Below are positions 35,403 to 44,307 of a DNA stretch of 64,000 nt, piece after piece. The translations under genes and the position numbers were made by a program. Source of the stretch: Roseivirga sp. (lineage in GTDB: Bacteria; Bacteroidota; Bacteroidia; Cytophagales; Cyclobacteriaceae); the NCBI GenBank assembly GCA_021404565.1, contig JAAWWF010000003.1:62001-126000 (forward strand), in the 5' to 3' direction. How positions within the stretch are numbered: the first letter of the stretch is position 1; every line of letters begins with the position of its first letter. The notes under the pieces are model-generated. The model ran no database searches. It was not told where the DNA came from and was given only the letters and a program-made list of their open reading frames with translations.

Positions 35403-35550
35403 TATGGATTGATCAGCGGTTACAAAGGGTGATAAGCTGTAGGTACATCATTAGAGTGTGGTCAACCTCCGGATGACAAATTGCCGCTGGCATAAATTCA
35501 ATGTTCGGCTAACTCTCCGGGATGTTAATATTATTACAAAGGTCAAAAAA

Positions 35551-36504
35551 ATGATAGCATACGAAGGTCAGCATACTATCCATAAAATGGGTGGCCAGCT
35601 TTACTGGCGCAATGGTGAAGGTACCATGGAAGGTATCAATAATGGATTCGCACTCTTCTCATCGGAGAACCTGGAAGCGGAAAATCAGGAAACCCGTTTC
35701 TCGGTCAGATTCGGGATTAACGGGGTTCAACGTTATAAGGTAAACGGAGAACTTCTGAAGGTTACTGACGATCAGTTTCTGGTGATGAACAAGGGGACCC
35801 TCTATGATGTGAAAGGGGAGGATCGTGCGGATACTACCATGCTCGCCTTTTGCTTCAATGAGCAGTTTGTCAGCGATTTTGTTACTTCGGTTTCTCGTAC
35901 GGATGAGCAGCTCCTCGACAGTTTCGATTTATATCGATCTGACTTAAAATCGCTGGAATTTCCGCTGCATACCCTATTGGTTGATGAGAAAATCAAGCCC
36001 ATGATCTGCGACATAGTACAAGCCAAATTAAGGCTTGAAACAGATGAGGTAGATGATTATAGCATCTTCAACAGAGTGCTGCAAATGGTGGTTCAGAACA
36101 ATAAGTCTTCCATTGACTCATTTAAGGGTCAGGACATTGTTAAGAACTCTACCAAAGTGGAGCTCTACAAGAGGTTATCGATTGCCCGTGATTACATTCA
36201 GGCACATTTCAGTGAAGACCTGAATCTCTCGGAGCTGTCAAGAGTAGCCTGTCTGTCTCCATATCATTTCCATCGGGCTTTTAAGAATACGTTTAAGATA
36301 ACACCCAAAAAGCTTGTGACGCATTTGAGAATTGAGCGAGCCAAATGGCTTCTCGAAAACCGAAGTTATTCTGTACAAATGATCTGTCAGGAAGTTGGGT
36401 TCAGAGATGTCAGTTCTTTTACAAGGTTGTTTGCCAGCTATACCGGTGTAACTCCTTCAGTCTACCGTTCAATGTTTAGCGGCTCTCTCAGGAGCATTGC
36501 CTGA
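35551..36504 (+). CDS. AraC-family transcriptional regulator
   Basis: 317 aa from the ATG at 35551; an upstream GTG at 35458 would add 31 non-conserved residues. The N-terminal 200 residues form a cupin-like sensor (NKGTLYDVKGEDRADTTMLAFCFNEQFV). The C-terminal tandem helix-turn-helix is complete: FSEDLNLSELSRVACLSPYHFHRAFKNTF with ITPKKLVTHLRIERAKWLLE, then VQMICQEVGFRDVSSFTRLF and TGVTPSVYR. The ligand is unknown. It stands alone between repeat copy 2 and a convergent gene. Three palindromes in its promoter suggest autoregulation or control by another factor. Confidence 0.9.
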   Translation: MIAYEGQHTIHKMGGQLYWRNGEGTMEGINNGFALFSSENLEAENQETRFSVRFGINGVQRYKVNGELLKVTDDQFLVMNKGTLYDVKGEDRADTTMLAFCFNEQFVSDFVTSVSRTDEQLLDSFDLYRSDLKSLEFPLHTLLVDEKIKPMICDIVQAKLRLETDEVDDYSIFNRVLQMVVQNNKSSIDSFKGQDIVKNSTKVELYKRLSIARDYIQAHFSEDLNLSELSRVACLSPYHFHRAFKNTFKITPKKLVTHLRIERAKWLLENRSYSVQMICQEVGFRDVSSFTRLFASYTGVTPSVYRSMFSGSLRSIA

Positions 36505-36534
36505 GACTGACTGGTCTGGGGAGATATCGTTGAC

Positions 36535-37140
36535 CTATCTGCGATTTTTCACAAACTTAAAACCCACGTAGATTCCATTGCCATCGTAAGCCGGGTTGGT
36601 GGGTACAAACCCTGTACCGTTGGAGATATGCATCCATCGCCAACCAAAAAGAAGGTACTGTCCGCTATTTAGTCTGACATTATAACCCATCCCATAACGC
36701 ACTGTGAAGTTCCAATGAGTACCACCATATGGGAATGGAGCCGCTGTAAAGAGCATGCCATAGCCTGTTTCGAGGTAGAAGTTATGGTGGTGAAAGTTGA
36801 GCAGCTCATATCTTGCAAAACCGGTAACTCCAAGCCCAATGGTATTACTTTCGAATTCTTCAAAAATTATATAACGATTACCTCTTGGAATGGACAACGA
36901 CAAGCTACCTCCAATGGACAGTTTGTCCAGTATGTAGCCAGAGACCTCTGTATTCAGTTGTGTTATGCTGATGGGCTTGTCGTTTTCTTCGCTGAGGTAA
37001 TGTTCCAGGGTGGTTAGAAAATGAACATTCCCGCGACCATGGTGCATGGCCGTGTCTGTTCCGGTAAAACTGAATTTTTGGGCATAGCCAGTTTGCATGC
37101 CGCTTGCGAGGAGCAGTATGATAAAAACCTTCCAATACAT
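36535..37140 (-). CDS. Acyloxyacyl hydrolase / PagL-like lipid A deacylase family protein
   Basis: 201 aa from the ATG at 37140, which begins a clear signal peptide (MYWKVFIILLLASGMQTGYAQ); the frame is open further upstream but overlaps the previous gene. The body is an eight-stranded type outer-membrane barrel. Near the C-terminus FGWRWMHISNGTGF and NPAYDGNGIYVGFKF match the PagL signature, with catalytic His and Ser in HxSN followed by the NPxxxxxG strand. PagL removes a 3-O-linked acyl chain from lipid A. The neighbour upstream (8 bases away) is a fatty acid hydroxylase, consistent with a lipid-modification pair. Confidence 0.8.
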   Translation of the reverse strand: MYWKVFIILLLASGMQTGYAQKFSFTGTDTAMHHGRGNVHFLTTLEHYLSEENDKPISITQLNTEVSGYILDKLSIGGSLSLSIPRGNRYIIFEEFESNTIGLGVTGFARYELLNFHHHNFYLETGYGMLFTAAPFPYGGTHWNFTVRYGMGYNVRLNSGQYLLFGWRWMHISNGTGFVPTNPAYDGNGIYVGFKFVKNRR

Positions 37141-37148
37141 AATGATGA

Positions 37149-37961
37149 TTATTTGCTGGTTGCCGGTGTGCTGTTTCTTTTGTGCTGGTAACTCTTTCGT
37201 GCTTTCACGTCCATAAATTCTTCGGCATACTTCGGGTGCTCGGTTTTCATCCACTTGTCCCACCAGGTAAAGTACAGCCCATAGTTATGGTTGAAGTAAT
37301 GATGATGCTGATCGTGATGAGTCGTGGTGGTAATCCAGTTGAGCCACTTACTGGTAATGAAAGCATTGTGAAAAAGCTCATAGCCCAGGTGACCAACCAC
37401 ATTTCTTGCGATCTGATAGACCATGAAGATAAACAAGGCCAGCCCGTGGATGGGGAATACAAAGAGGAATATGGGTATAAAGAGGGCCTGAATAATGGCC
37501 TCAAAGGGATGGAAAGAATAGGCGGTCCAGGGTGATGGGCTTACACTCTTGTGATGCACCTTATGGATGTGCCTGTATAGTTTAGGGTGATGCATCCACT
37601 TGTGTGTCCAGTAGAAGTATAGGTCGTGCCATAGAATCAGCCCGATCAGTCCGGCAACCGATATCCACCAGGGGTAGGTTGCGGTATCACGATAAATATT
37701 AAAAGCTCCGGAGCGTACACCGATAAATATGCCCACTCCCACAATGGCATAAATGGCCACACTACTGACGGAGTAGCGTAGCTCGTGCCAGTGCTGCTTC
37801 AGTCCCGGCCTTTTTTTCTGGATATAGCGATGCTGCAGAAGCTTACCAAAGAGCTGCCATATGATAAAATAGGAGAGTGATGCGGCAATTATATAACGTG
37901 TAATGTCAAGTGTAAACACATATTTATAGTGCCACCATAGGTCGGTCCAGGTCCATTCCAT
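37149..37961 (-). CDS. Sterol desaturase / fatty acid hydroxylase family membrane protein
   Basis: 270 aa with about four membrane helices. The diiron histidine boxes are present: HDLYFYWTHKWMHH, HIHKVHHKS, then LNWITTTTHHDQHHHYFNHN and NYGLYFTWWDKWM. Members use O2 and a diiron centre to hydroxylate or desaturate lipid chains; the exact substrate is not readable. It probably forms an operon with the PagL-like gene downstream, with 8 bases between them. The gene 38047-39054 upstream may belong too (85-base gap). Confidence 0.9.
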   Translation of the reverse strand: MEWTWTDLWWHYKYVFTLDITRYIIAASLSYFIIWQLFGKLLQHRYIQKKRPGLKQHWHELRYSVSSVAIYAIVGVGIFIGVRSGAFNIYRDTATYPWWISVAGLIGLILWHDLYFYWTHKWMHHPKLYRHIHKVHHKSVSPSPWTAYSFHPFEAIIQALFIPIFLFVFPIHGLALFIFMVYQIARNVVGHLGYELFHNAFITSKWLNWITTTTHHDQHHHYFNHNYGLYFTWWDKWMKTEHPKYAEEFMDVKARKSYQHKRNSTPATSK

Positions 37962-38046
37962 TTTCTAATTCTTTTTCCAAAAGACGCTCAAAACACCCAT
38001 ACAGGATGATCTGATTCCTGAAAAACATAACCGTTTTTAAAATCGG

Positions 38047-39054
38047 CTATGATTGAAGACTGCTTTGATCGCGGAAAGCCTTAGGCGTCATGTTGGTTTC
38101 TGCCTTAAAAGCCCGGTTGAAAGGACCAATGGAATTGAATCCGGTTTCGAAGGCAATTTCCTGGATTGTCAGTTTCTCTTTGCCATTTATGAGCAAAAGT
38201 TCTTTGGCTTCTTCAATTCTGAAAGAGTTGACAAAAGCCGGAAAATTGCGATAGCCCATTTCCTGATTGATTACCGACCTTAGCTTGTATTCCTGCTCGT
38301 TCAGTTTTTCTGCCAGCTGACCAATGGTCAGGCCTTCCTGCTTATAGAATTTCTGATCCAGCATCAACTCTTGAATCGCATTGATCAGGTCCTGGTGTAA
38401 AACTTTCGCTGCTTTCACTTTCTTGCCGAGGAAGCCCTCTTTCCAGGCAGAATTGACAATCAGAAAATAGGAACTGAACAAAAGTATAGCGATACGCTGT
38501 ACCATTTTTAGTGTAACCATTTCGGTGGTTGCCAGGGACGTCTCCGTAAGAATGGTAATAAGCCCGGTAATGGCGATAAAGTAAACGAAGGTTTTTCGTA
38601 GTTTAAGTCTGCTTTTCACCAGGTCATCCTTTTTTCCCCGCTGGCTTTCCACAATACTCAGAGCTAAAAAGCTGATACTCGTAATTTTCATGGTAACTAT
38701 GGCGTAGGGAAGTATTATCTGGTTCCAGCCCAACTGGATTAGGCCATGGTAGAAAATCAGCACAATGATCGCTTCAATTCCGAGCCTGGTAAGGGGTTGT
38801 TCTTCATCGGAAAAAATCATTTTCGAGAGCTTCCAGAACGAAAAAGGCAAAAGGAAAGCACCGGAGACGAGGACTTCGAAGAGATAAGGGTGGAATTTCT
38901 GATCCATCAGCAGGTAGCTGATTAGCGAAATAATGAACAACCCCATTACGCCAGCCTGATTTTTAACCAGTCCGTTTCTGAAAATGAGGATAGCTGTGAC
39001 GGCTATCGCGTAAACAGAAAGCAGGGTGGTGATAAAAGTAACTTGTTCGGTCAA
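38047..39054 (-). CDS. Membrane-anchored AraC-family regulator
   Basis: 335 aa. The first 210 residues contain six to seven hydrophobic helices (FITTLLSVYAIAVTAILIF, GVMGLFIISLISYLL, ILLFSSYFLIV). The C-terminal 100 residues are an AraC helix-turn-helix (LTIGQLAEKLNEQEYKLRSV, FPAFVNSFRIEEAKELL, LTIQEIAFETGFNSIGPFNR, TNMTPKAFR). This 7TM-like plus AraC arrangement is common in Bacteroidota; the signal sensed at the membrane is unknown. It is upstream of the lipid-modifying pair on the same strand and could control it. Confidence 0.88.
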   Translation of the reverse strand: MTEQVTFITTLLSVYAIAVTAILIFRNGLVKNQAGVMGLFIISLISYLLMDQKFHPYLFEVLVSGAFLLPFSFWKLSKMIFSDEEQPLTRLGIEAIIVLIFYHGLIQLGWNQIILPYAIVTMKITSISFLALSIVESQRGKKDDLVKSRLKLRKTFVYFIAITGLITILTETSLATTEMVTLKMVQRIAILLFSSYFLIVNSAWKEGFLGKKVKAAKVLHQDLINAIQELMLDQKFYKQEGLTIGQLAEKLNEQEYKLRSVINQEMGYRNFPAFVNSFRIEEAKELLLINGKEKLTIQEIAFETGFNSIGPFNRAFKAETNMTPKAFRDQSSLQS

Positions 39055-39105
39055 TGCCCTTTAATTTCGGAGCTAAAATAGGGCCTGTGATTTAAAACAA
39101 AGACT

Positions 39106-39882
39106 TTACTTCATTTTGATTTGAACTTTCTCATTAATGATCTCTGAAAGTACTTTCAGTTCACCTGCCTCGTAGAGTTCATCAATGGTCATAATGTCAA
39201 TGTCCTCATTTTCGGGCCTGAGGTTGACGTAATCCTGTACCAGCACGCCATTTAAACGCTGTGGGTTAATGGCCTCCCGGAAGCGCATGCCACCACCATC
39301 TGTATGGTAGAGATAAGCAAAGTAGTCCATGCTATAATCCTCCTTATCAAACCAGTAGAGGAAAACATCATCAAAGTCTTCTCCGCCTCCTTCTTGTTCA
39401 AAGGTGACTTTAACTTCGTGATAGATTTTGCCTTTGATGTCTGTTTCGCCAATATATTCCTTGACCACTGCAGCATCATTCAGTCCAAAAGGTAGCCTGA
39501 AGAAATAAACCACAGAGTTGATAGAGCGCGTAAACGCTGCTCTTCGCTCTTCTGTGATTTCCGCTTCTTTGTTATTGATATATCGAATCAGTCCTTCATT
39601 GTTCATTACATCATATATCATCGCTCCTGTGCTATCGGTATGTGTACGCGTATACTCATACATGCCATTGGCATTGCTGTAGGTATAATCTCTCTCTCGA
39701 AAGGTCAGCGAAAAATCTGCATTGCCAAGCCCTGCCATACCATGAAATGCAATGGCCTTATCTATAACCTCCTGCTCCTTGCTTTTAGGAGGAGTTACCT
39801 CAGTAGCTTCCTCTTTGGCAGGACCAGAACAGGCGGCTAGTAGAAGGGTCAATGTGGCAACAATCGTGAAGGTCTTTTTCAT
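39106..39882 (-). CDS. Lipoprotein of unknown function
   Basis: 258 aa from the ATG at 39882, chosen because it gives a standard lipoprotein signal with lipobox LLAAC (Cys18). A longer frame adds five residues. The mature protein starts with an acidic linker (AKEEATEVTPPK), then a mixed alpha/beta domain (FHGMAGLGNADFSLTFRERD, VYFFRLPFGLND, VTFEQEGGGEDFDDVFLYWF). It resembles the Bacteroidota family of secreted LolA-like/DUF6503-type proteins, but that is tentative. It lies 51 bases upstream of the membrane-anchored AraC gene on the same strand. A long 8-bp tandem repeat array lies in its upstream region. Confidence 0.75.
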   Translation of the reverse strand: MKKTFTIVATLTLLLAACSGPAKEEATEVTPPKSKEQEVIDKAIAFHGMAGLGNADFSLTFRERDYTYSNANGMYEYTRTHTDSTGAMIYDVMNNEGLIRYINNKEAEITEERRAAFTRSINSVVYFFRLPFGLNDAAVVKEYIGETDIKGKIYHEVKVTFEQEGGGEDFDDVFLYWFDKEDYSMDYFAYLYHTDGGGMRFREAINPQRLNGVLVQDYVNLRPENEDIDIMTIDELYEAGELKVLSEIINEKVQIKMK

Positions 39883-40054
39883 AAGGTTTTGATACAATAC
39901 TCATCGAAATACGCGAAAGATAATAATTAGTTTGGTCATGTCGGCCCTCTGCTATGTGCAGTGTATGCTGGCCGACAGTGTAGGAACTGATCTTCTCTAA
40001 ACCCTAAACTGTTAAGTCCATACCAGAACCGCTGATTATTCAGTCCGTTTCGTC

Positions 40055-40173
40055 TTTACCAGTTTACCAGTTTACCAGTTTACCAGTTTACCAGTTTACC
40101 AGTTTACCAGTTTACCAGTTTACCAGTTTACCAGTTTACCAGTTTACCAGTTTACCAGTTTACCAGTTTACCA
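40055..40173. repeat. 8-bp tandem repeat array (TTTACCAG x ~15)
   Basis: Fourteen perfect consecutive copies of TTTACCAG (40055-40166) plus seven bases of a fifteenth. It ends one base before the stop codon of the outer-membrane protein gene on the minus strand and starts 172 bases upstream of the lipoprotein gene start. There are no spacers, so it is not CRISPR. Confidence 0.97.
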
Positions 40174-40174
40174 A

Positions 40175-40987
40175 TCAAAGCATATATTTCAGCCGGATAT
40201 GATAAAGACTTTGCGTGAACCTGTCTATATCTCCCTGTATCTCCGTTTGTAGTGCCATCTCTATTCTGTAGGTATTGTCGATGGTAAATTGAAGCCCACC
40301 CAGGAGGTCTGTATAGCTTCCTGCATCGAAAAAGGGCCCCTGACTGGTGCCGATCTCTGTATTACGCTGGCCTATAACTTCGTATATGATACTGACATCA
40401 AAGTTCGTCTGGTTCGGGAAGATATTGAGCCGTTTGTTGGTTGATAGCTGGTAGAGTATGCCATGACCATCGAGGAAACCATCAACGAATCGGGGCACAT
40501 TGATTTTTGCATATGATACCGTTATCCCTATGGTGGTTGATGGTGAGTTGAGGTTGGCCACAAGCCCCAGACCAAAACCGGAATTATTACCTTCAAAATT
40601 GATGTCAGCGGCTACCTGGGCAGTACGACTGATTACGGAAGCCTGGGCAAATGAAGCGATAGACCATTGCATCCCCCTTGTATAAATGTCGATGATGCGA
40701 TACAGGGCTGTAAGAGTGCCTGTTTCAAACTCCAGACCCGGGGCGGTAAAGTCAGAAAGGCTGCCTCTCAGGAAGAGGCTGAACCTGTCTGTTACCCCAT
40801 AAGAAATATCCAAGCCAGCCCGCCTCGCCTTGATATTATCAAAGGCGAAGGCGTTGTACTCAGCAGAGATAATGGTAAAACCTTTATTCAGGCTATTAGC
40901 ACTTTTACCTACAATAAACTCTTCCTGTGCGGAGAGGTCAAAGGCAATGAGCACACTTACCAATGACAGAAGCACGCGGTATTTCAT
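40175..40987 (-). CDS. Outer-membrane beta-barrel protein next to TonB receptor
   Basis: 270 aa. Signal peptide MKYRVLLSLVSVLIAFDLSAQ, then alternating strands with aromatic girdles (AGLDISYGVTDRFSLFLRGS, GFGLGLVANLNSPSTTIGIT, FDVSIIYEVIG). It finishes LYHIRLKYML, a plausible barrel terminus. I do not recognise a functional family. It is 73 bases downstream of the TonB-dependent receptor on the same strand and probably part of its operon. The stop codon abuts the 8-bp repeat array. Confidence 0.75.
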   Translation of the reverse strand: MKYRVLLSLVSVLIAFDLSAQEEFIVGKSANSLNKGFTIISAEYNAFAFDNIKARRAGLDISYGVTDRFSLFLRGSLSDFTAPGLEFETGTLTALYRIIDIYTRGMQWSIASFAQASVISRTAQVAADINFEGNNSGFGLGLVANLNSPSTTIGITVSYAKINVPRFVDGFLDGHGILYQLSTNKRLNIFPNQTNFDVSIIYEVIGQRNTEIGTSQGPFFDAGSYTDLLGGLQFTIDNTYRIEMALQTEIQGDIDRFTQSLYHIRLKYML

Positions 40988-41060
40988 CAGGCGGGTTGGT
41001 TGGTTTTGTTAAAAACGGGAACTCCACAAGGGGTATTGTCTCGGGGAGGAAGAGCCGTAA

Positions 41061-43259
41061 TTAATGATCATCGTGATGAGCCCCACCAAGCTCCAGGATA
41101 ATGCCGGCATTTAAGATGAAACCATCTAAAGGAGCCCATACATCCAGTGCCTCAGGGTTCATGCTCGTACCCAGGTTGATTGATTCAAAACGAGACTGAC
41201 GGGTATCATTGAAGTTTTCAAAGTTGGCATAGAGACTGATTTTTTCAAATTTTCTTAGCATCATAAAACCTACAATCCAATAGTCGTCCGTTTGGCTGAG
41301 GTCGTTACGGTACTGTTTGCCGGTATAATAAGACTCAAGTCCGATTCGCCATTTGCCATGCTGCTCATAAACCAGGACTGCACCAATGTTATGCTTAGGT
41401 GTCAGTGGCTTTTGTAGTCCACCATAGTTGTATTTCAATTGAGTATCGATCAGGGCATAGTTAAGAAAGAACTTGAAGTCTTTGTAGGTGAGCTTCAAGT
41501 TGGTTTCCATACCCTGGGTACGCACCGGGCGGCTGGCATTTACAAAAAAGAAGCTGCCTGAACCCAAATCTTGCTGCAATACCACTGGTTTGTTAAGCCT
41601 GGTATAATAAAAGAGCTGATTGAGGCTAAAGGTCCATTCGCTGCCCAGTGCCGTTTTATAATTAATATCAAAATTCCCTCCATAAGAACGCTCGGCATCC
41701 AGATCGTTAAGGTTGAAAGCAGAGAGGTTTCTGAAAGCCAGTCGCTCCGTATCTTCAGTGAATATCGAAGGGGTTTTGTAGCCGAGGCCACCACCCAGAC
41801 GATAGGAAACCTTAGGTGTGGCTTTATAAAGCAATGCTACCCTTGGTAGGGCAAACCAGCCATAATCGTCATTATAGTCCAACCTGAAACCTGACTCCAG
41901 TCCCCATTGATCATTCAGACTCAAATCCTGCTGAACGAACATACCAAAGGTGTTTTGCTCGTAACTCCGATCAGCTGTGCGCAGGTCGCCTTCTTTAAAT
42001 CGATCTGAGTAAAAATTAGCGCCAATCAGCCAATTGCTTCTTTCTGTTCCAAAAGAATAGTTGGCTTCGCTAAAGGATGCCAACTGTTCTCCATTGAATG
42101 TATAATTGAACTGGTTGATATCACGATCGAAATGAAGCAGGCTTCCCTTAATATTGAGAGAGCGATTGTTCTCCCAGTTTTTTTCATAGCTGAGCTGATA
42201 GGAGTACCGCCTGGTGATATTCTCCTGTAAAAACTCATTAGCACTTCCCTCTTCACGTTCAACGGCATCGAGATTACCCCCAAGGCGATTTTCAAATGTG
42301 GTGTTGATGGCAAACCTGAGCTTGCTATCAGTGGTAGGATACCAGAATAGCACCGGGCTTAGGGTCAAGGCTTTGGTGTCCGGAATGTCTGAGAAATTGT
42401 CACCGTTTGGGTCATACGACTGCTGCCTGCTACCAGAGGCGAAAAGCGTCAAACCGAACTGGTCGTTTCTCTTGGCATAAAAGCTGTTCAGGGTAGTGCC
42501 GGAAGCATTTGTCTGATCCAGCATCAGCTTAAACTGTGATTCATCTTTAGGTTGAATACTCACGAGGTTGACGATGCCGGCAATGGCGCCACCTCCATAG
42601 AGGGTTGAGTTACTACCTTTGATTACCTCTACCTGCTGTAAGTCTAAGGGTGGAATCTGCATAATGCTAAGTCCACCGGAAAAGCCACTGTAAAGAGGAA
42701 ACCCGTCCTTCATCAGCTGTGTATAGCGCCCGTCCAGACCCTGAATACGAATGCTCTGATTGGCCGAGCTGGGGGAGGTTACCTGCATTTGTATACCCGT
42801 ACTCTCTCTCAGCAACATGGCAATGTTTGCGGAACGCATTACTGCTTTTTCCTCCAATTCCTCCTGACCCAGGAACTCGATTCTCGTAGGGATGTTTTCA
42901 ATACTCCTCGTGGAACGCGTAGCGGTTACGGTCACCTCTTCAAACTCCTCATGATCTGTTTCCATAAGAATGATGACAGGCTGAGCCTCAGTCCATGGGA
43001 GATTAAAAACCCGGTTTTGCGTTTCGTATCCCACAAAAGAGAAGCGAATGCTTACTTCCCCGTCTGGTAGGTCTGTTAAGATGACGTTGCCATCAGCGTC
43101 TGCAATGGCTCCCTGGGTGGCGCTTACATAAGCAGTGGCACCCGCCATGGGTTCATTAGTTTCTTTTTCCAGTATTTGGAGCCTCAGTGTATTTTGACCC
43201 AGGGCTATATTAGTTATCAGCATCAGACATACCGATGCGATGGTTATTTTGATTTTCAT
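41061..43259 (-). CDS. TonB-dependent outer-membrane receptor
   Basis: 732 aa. Signal peptide (1-21); CarboxypepD_reg-like domain (about 24-90: LQILEKETNEPMAGATAYV, IRFSFVGYETQNRVF); plug domain (about 118-235: NIAMLLRESTGIQMQVTSPS, VEVIKGSNSTLYGGGAIAG); then the 22-strand barrel. The extreme C-terminus is GGAHHDDH, an acidic/His tail that could bind metal, unlike the usual terminal Phe. Together with the Cys-rich small protein upstream this suggests a metal (Cu or Zn) receptor; that is inference. Confidence 0.93.
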   Translation of the reverse strand: MKIKITIASVCLMLITNIALGQNTLRLQILEKETNEPMAGATAYVSATQGAIADADGNVILTDLPDGEVSIRFSFVGYETQNRVFNLPWTEAQPVIILMETDHEEFEEVTVTATRSTRSIENIPTRIEFLGQEELEEKAVMRSANIAMLLRESTGIQMQVTSPSSANQSIRIQGLDGRYTQLMKDGFPLYSGFSGGLSIMQIPPLDLQQVEVIKGSNSTLYGGGAIAGIVNLVSIQPKDESQFKLMLDQTNASGTTLNSFYAKRNDQFGLTLFASGSRQQSYDPNGDNFSDIPDTKALTLSPVLFWYPTTDSKLRFAINTTFENRLGGNLDAVEREEGSANEFLQENITRRYSYQLSYEKNWENNRSLNIKGSLLHFDRDINQFNYTFNGEQLASFSEANYSFGTERSNWLIGANFYSDRFKEGDLRTADRSYEQNTFGMFVQQDLSLNDQWGLESGFRLDYNDDYGWFALPRVALLYKATPKVSYRLGGGLGYKTPSIFTEDTERLAFRNLSAFNLNDLDAERSYGGNFDINYKTALGSEWTFSLNQLFYYTRLNKPVVLQQDLGSGSFFFVNASRPVRTQGMETNLKLTYKDFKFFLNYALIDTQLKYNYGGLQKPLTPKHNIGAVLVYEQHGKWRIGLESYYTGKQYRNDLSQTDDYWIVGFMMLRKFEKISLYANFENFNDTRQSRFESINLGTSMNPEALDVWAPLDGFILNAGIILELGGAHHDDH

Positions 43260-43303
43260 TTATAGGCAATTAAAATTTTAAACTGATTTACACAAAGGGT
43301 AAA

Positions 43304-43609
43304 TCAGGCCCTGGGAGGCTGCCAAATCTTGAAAGGTGGGTTGGTGATACGCCCCAAGTCGTTTGTCGGGCGATGGCTATTGCGTACAATGTCTTTGGGT
43401 TCACTTATGTCATCGACTTGCTGAACAGAAACCCGGCAGCAGGCACAAGAGCAAAAAGGAGTACAGGTATCCCCTTCGGGATGTTCTCCATCAGTACTTT
43501 GCGTTATATGCGTGTGCTCCTGACAATCGTCATCGCTCCAGGCATCCGCACAGGGCGACATGCTCAATAGCAGAATAACAATGGCAAATATGGCATTCAG
43601 TTTTTGCAC
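43304..43609 (-). CDS. Small Cys-rich secreted protein (DUF6660-like)
   Basis: 101 aa. A signal peptide (MQKLNAIFAIVILLLSMSPC) is followed by an acidic/His segment and the cluster CTPFCSCACC (residues about 52-61). The C-terminal tail is basic and proline-rich (NPPFKIWQPP). The PFCSCxCC cluster is seen in small proteins placed before metal-type TonB receptors in Bacteroidota. It is 44 bases upstream of the receptor and probably co-transcribed. A metal-binding role is inferred from the cysteines. Confidence 0.75.
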   Translation of the reverse strand: MQKLNAIFAIVILLLSMSPCADAWSDDDCQEHTHITQSTDGEHPEGDTCTPFCSCACCRVSVQQVDDISEPKDIVRNSHRPTNDLGRITNPPFKIWQPPRA

Positions 43610-43734
43610 AGGGCAAAGCTAATCAGTGAAATCGTGCAACAGTGCTTCAATGACATATAAAATTGATCTTGAGGCAAAAGAATCCATGATTTTCGCAAGA
43701 TTGGGAATACTTTAAGGCAGGGTCTCACAAGCCA

Positions 43735-44232
43735 TCAGTAGTTCAGCGGCTCACCTTGCTGAAAATCAGTTTCCGAAATGCTGTTGTTCTCATTGGTGTC
43801 TGAATCGATGAAAATTTTCCAGATACCGCTAACTTTTTTCAGAGTTACATGGAATTTACCGTAGTATGATTGCGATTGGGTTCCTGAGTGGCGGGTGAGC
43901 TTAAAAATACCGACTTCATAGGCCCAGTCTCTTTTCTGACTACGGCTGAGGAAGCTGAATTCTATTTTCTGTTTGACTTTTCGGTCGTTCCAGCGATTGA
44001 AGGTTTCCAGATTTCTGTCCTTATACTCCTGGCCTATATGTATGGTGTTTCTGTCAGGACTTATTCTGAGCACATCATCGGTATGGATTTGATTAAAGAG
44101 GCTGGCATCTTTATTTTCATAAGCCTCCATAAAGTTCAACCACACATCTTTGTTAATGGCTTCCTGTTCGCTTTGTGCATATACCAGCTGGCCAATGATG
44201 ACAACCAGCAGGCTAAGAATAGTTTTTCGCAT
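43735..44232 (-). CDS. Secreted SnoaL/DUF4440-like protein
   Basis: 165 aa. Signal peptide MRKTILSLLVVIIGQLVYAQ, then an NTF2-like cone fold: DVWLNFMEAYENKDASLFNQIHTDDVLRISPDRN, then strands ending in VTLKKVSGIWKIFIDSDTNEN. The pattern matches the DUF4440/SnoaL superfamily, in which activity varies (ketosteroid isomerase-like or non-enzymatic). It is the last gene of a minus-strand series of small secreted proteins downstream of hmgA. Confidence 0.75.
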   Translation of the reverse strand: MRKTILSLLVVIIGQLVYAQSEQEAINKDVWLNFMEAYENKDASLFNQIHTDDVLRISPDRNTIHIGQEYKDRNLETFNRWNDRKVKQKIEFSFLSRSQKRDWAYEVGIFKLTRHSGTQSQSYYGKFHVTLKKVSGIWKIFIDSDTNENNSISETDFQQGEPLNY

Positions 44233-44307
44233 GATAATGACCCTTTGATCACTGAACGTAGTTTGGAGGCAATTGGTATACGCGGGAATCAGGTAAAGGT
44301 AGCTTGG

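Larger units (their letters stand above)
34972..35550. other. 579-base noncoding interval between giant gene and AraC regulator
   Basis: It holds a terminator hairpin (35005), copy 2 of the long direct repeat with terminator (35136) and three palindromes (35329-35402). A GTG at 35458 is in frame with the regulator but gives an atypical N-terminus, so the last 150 bases are taken as leader. Confidence 0.6.

Noticed and set aside
40055-40173. Possible CRISPR array
   Set aside because: Unit is 8 bp with no spacers and no cas genes nearby; it is a simple tandem repeat.
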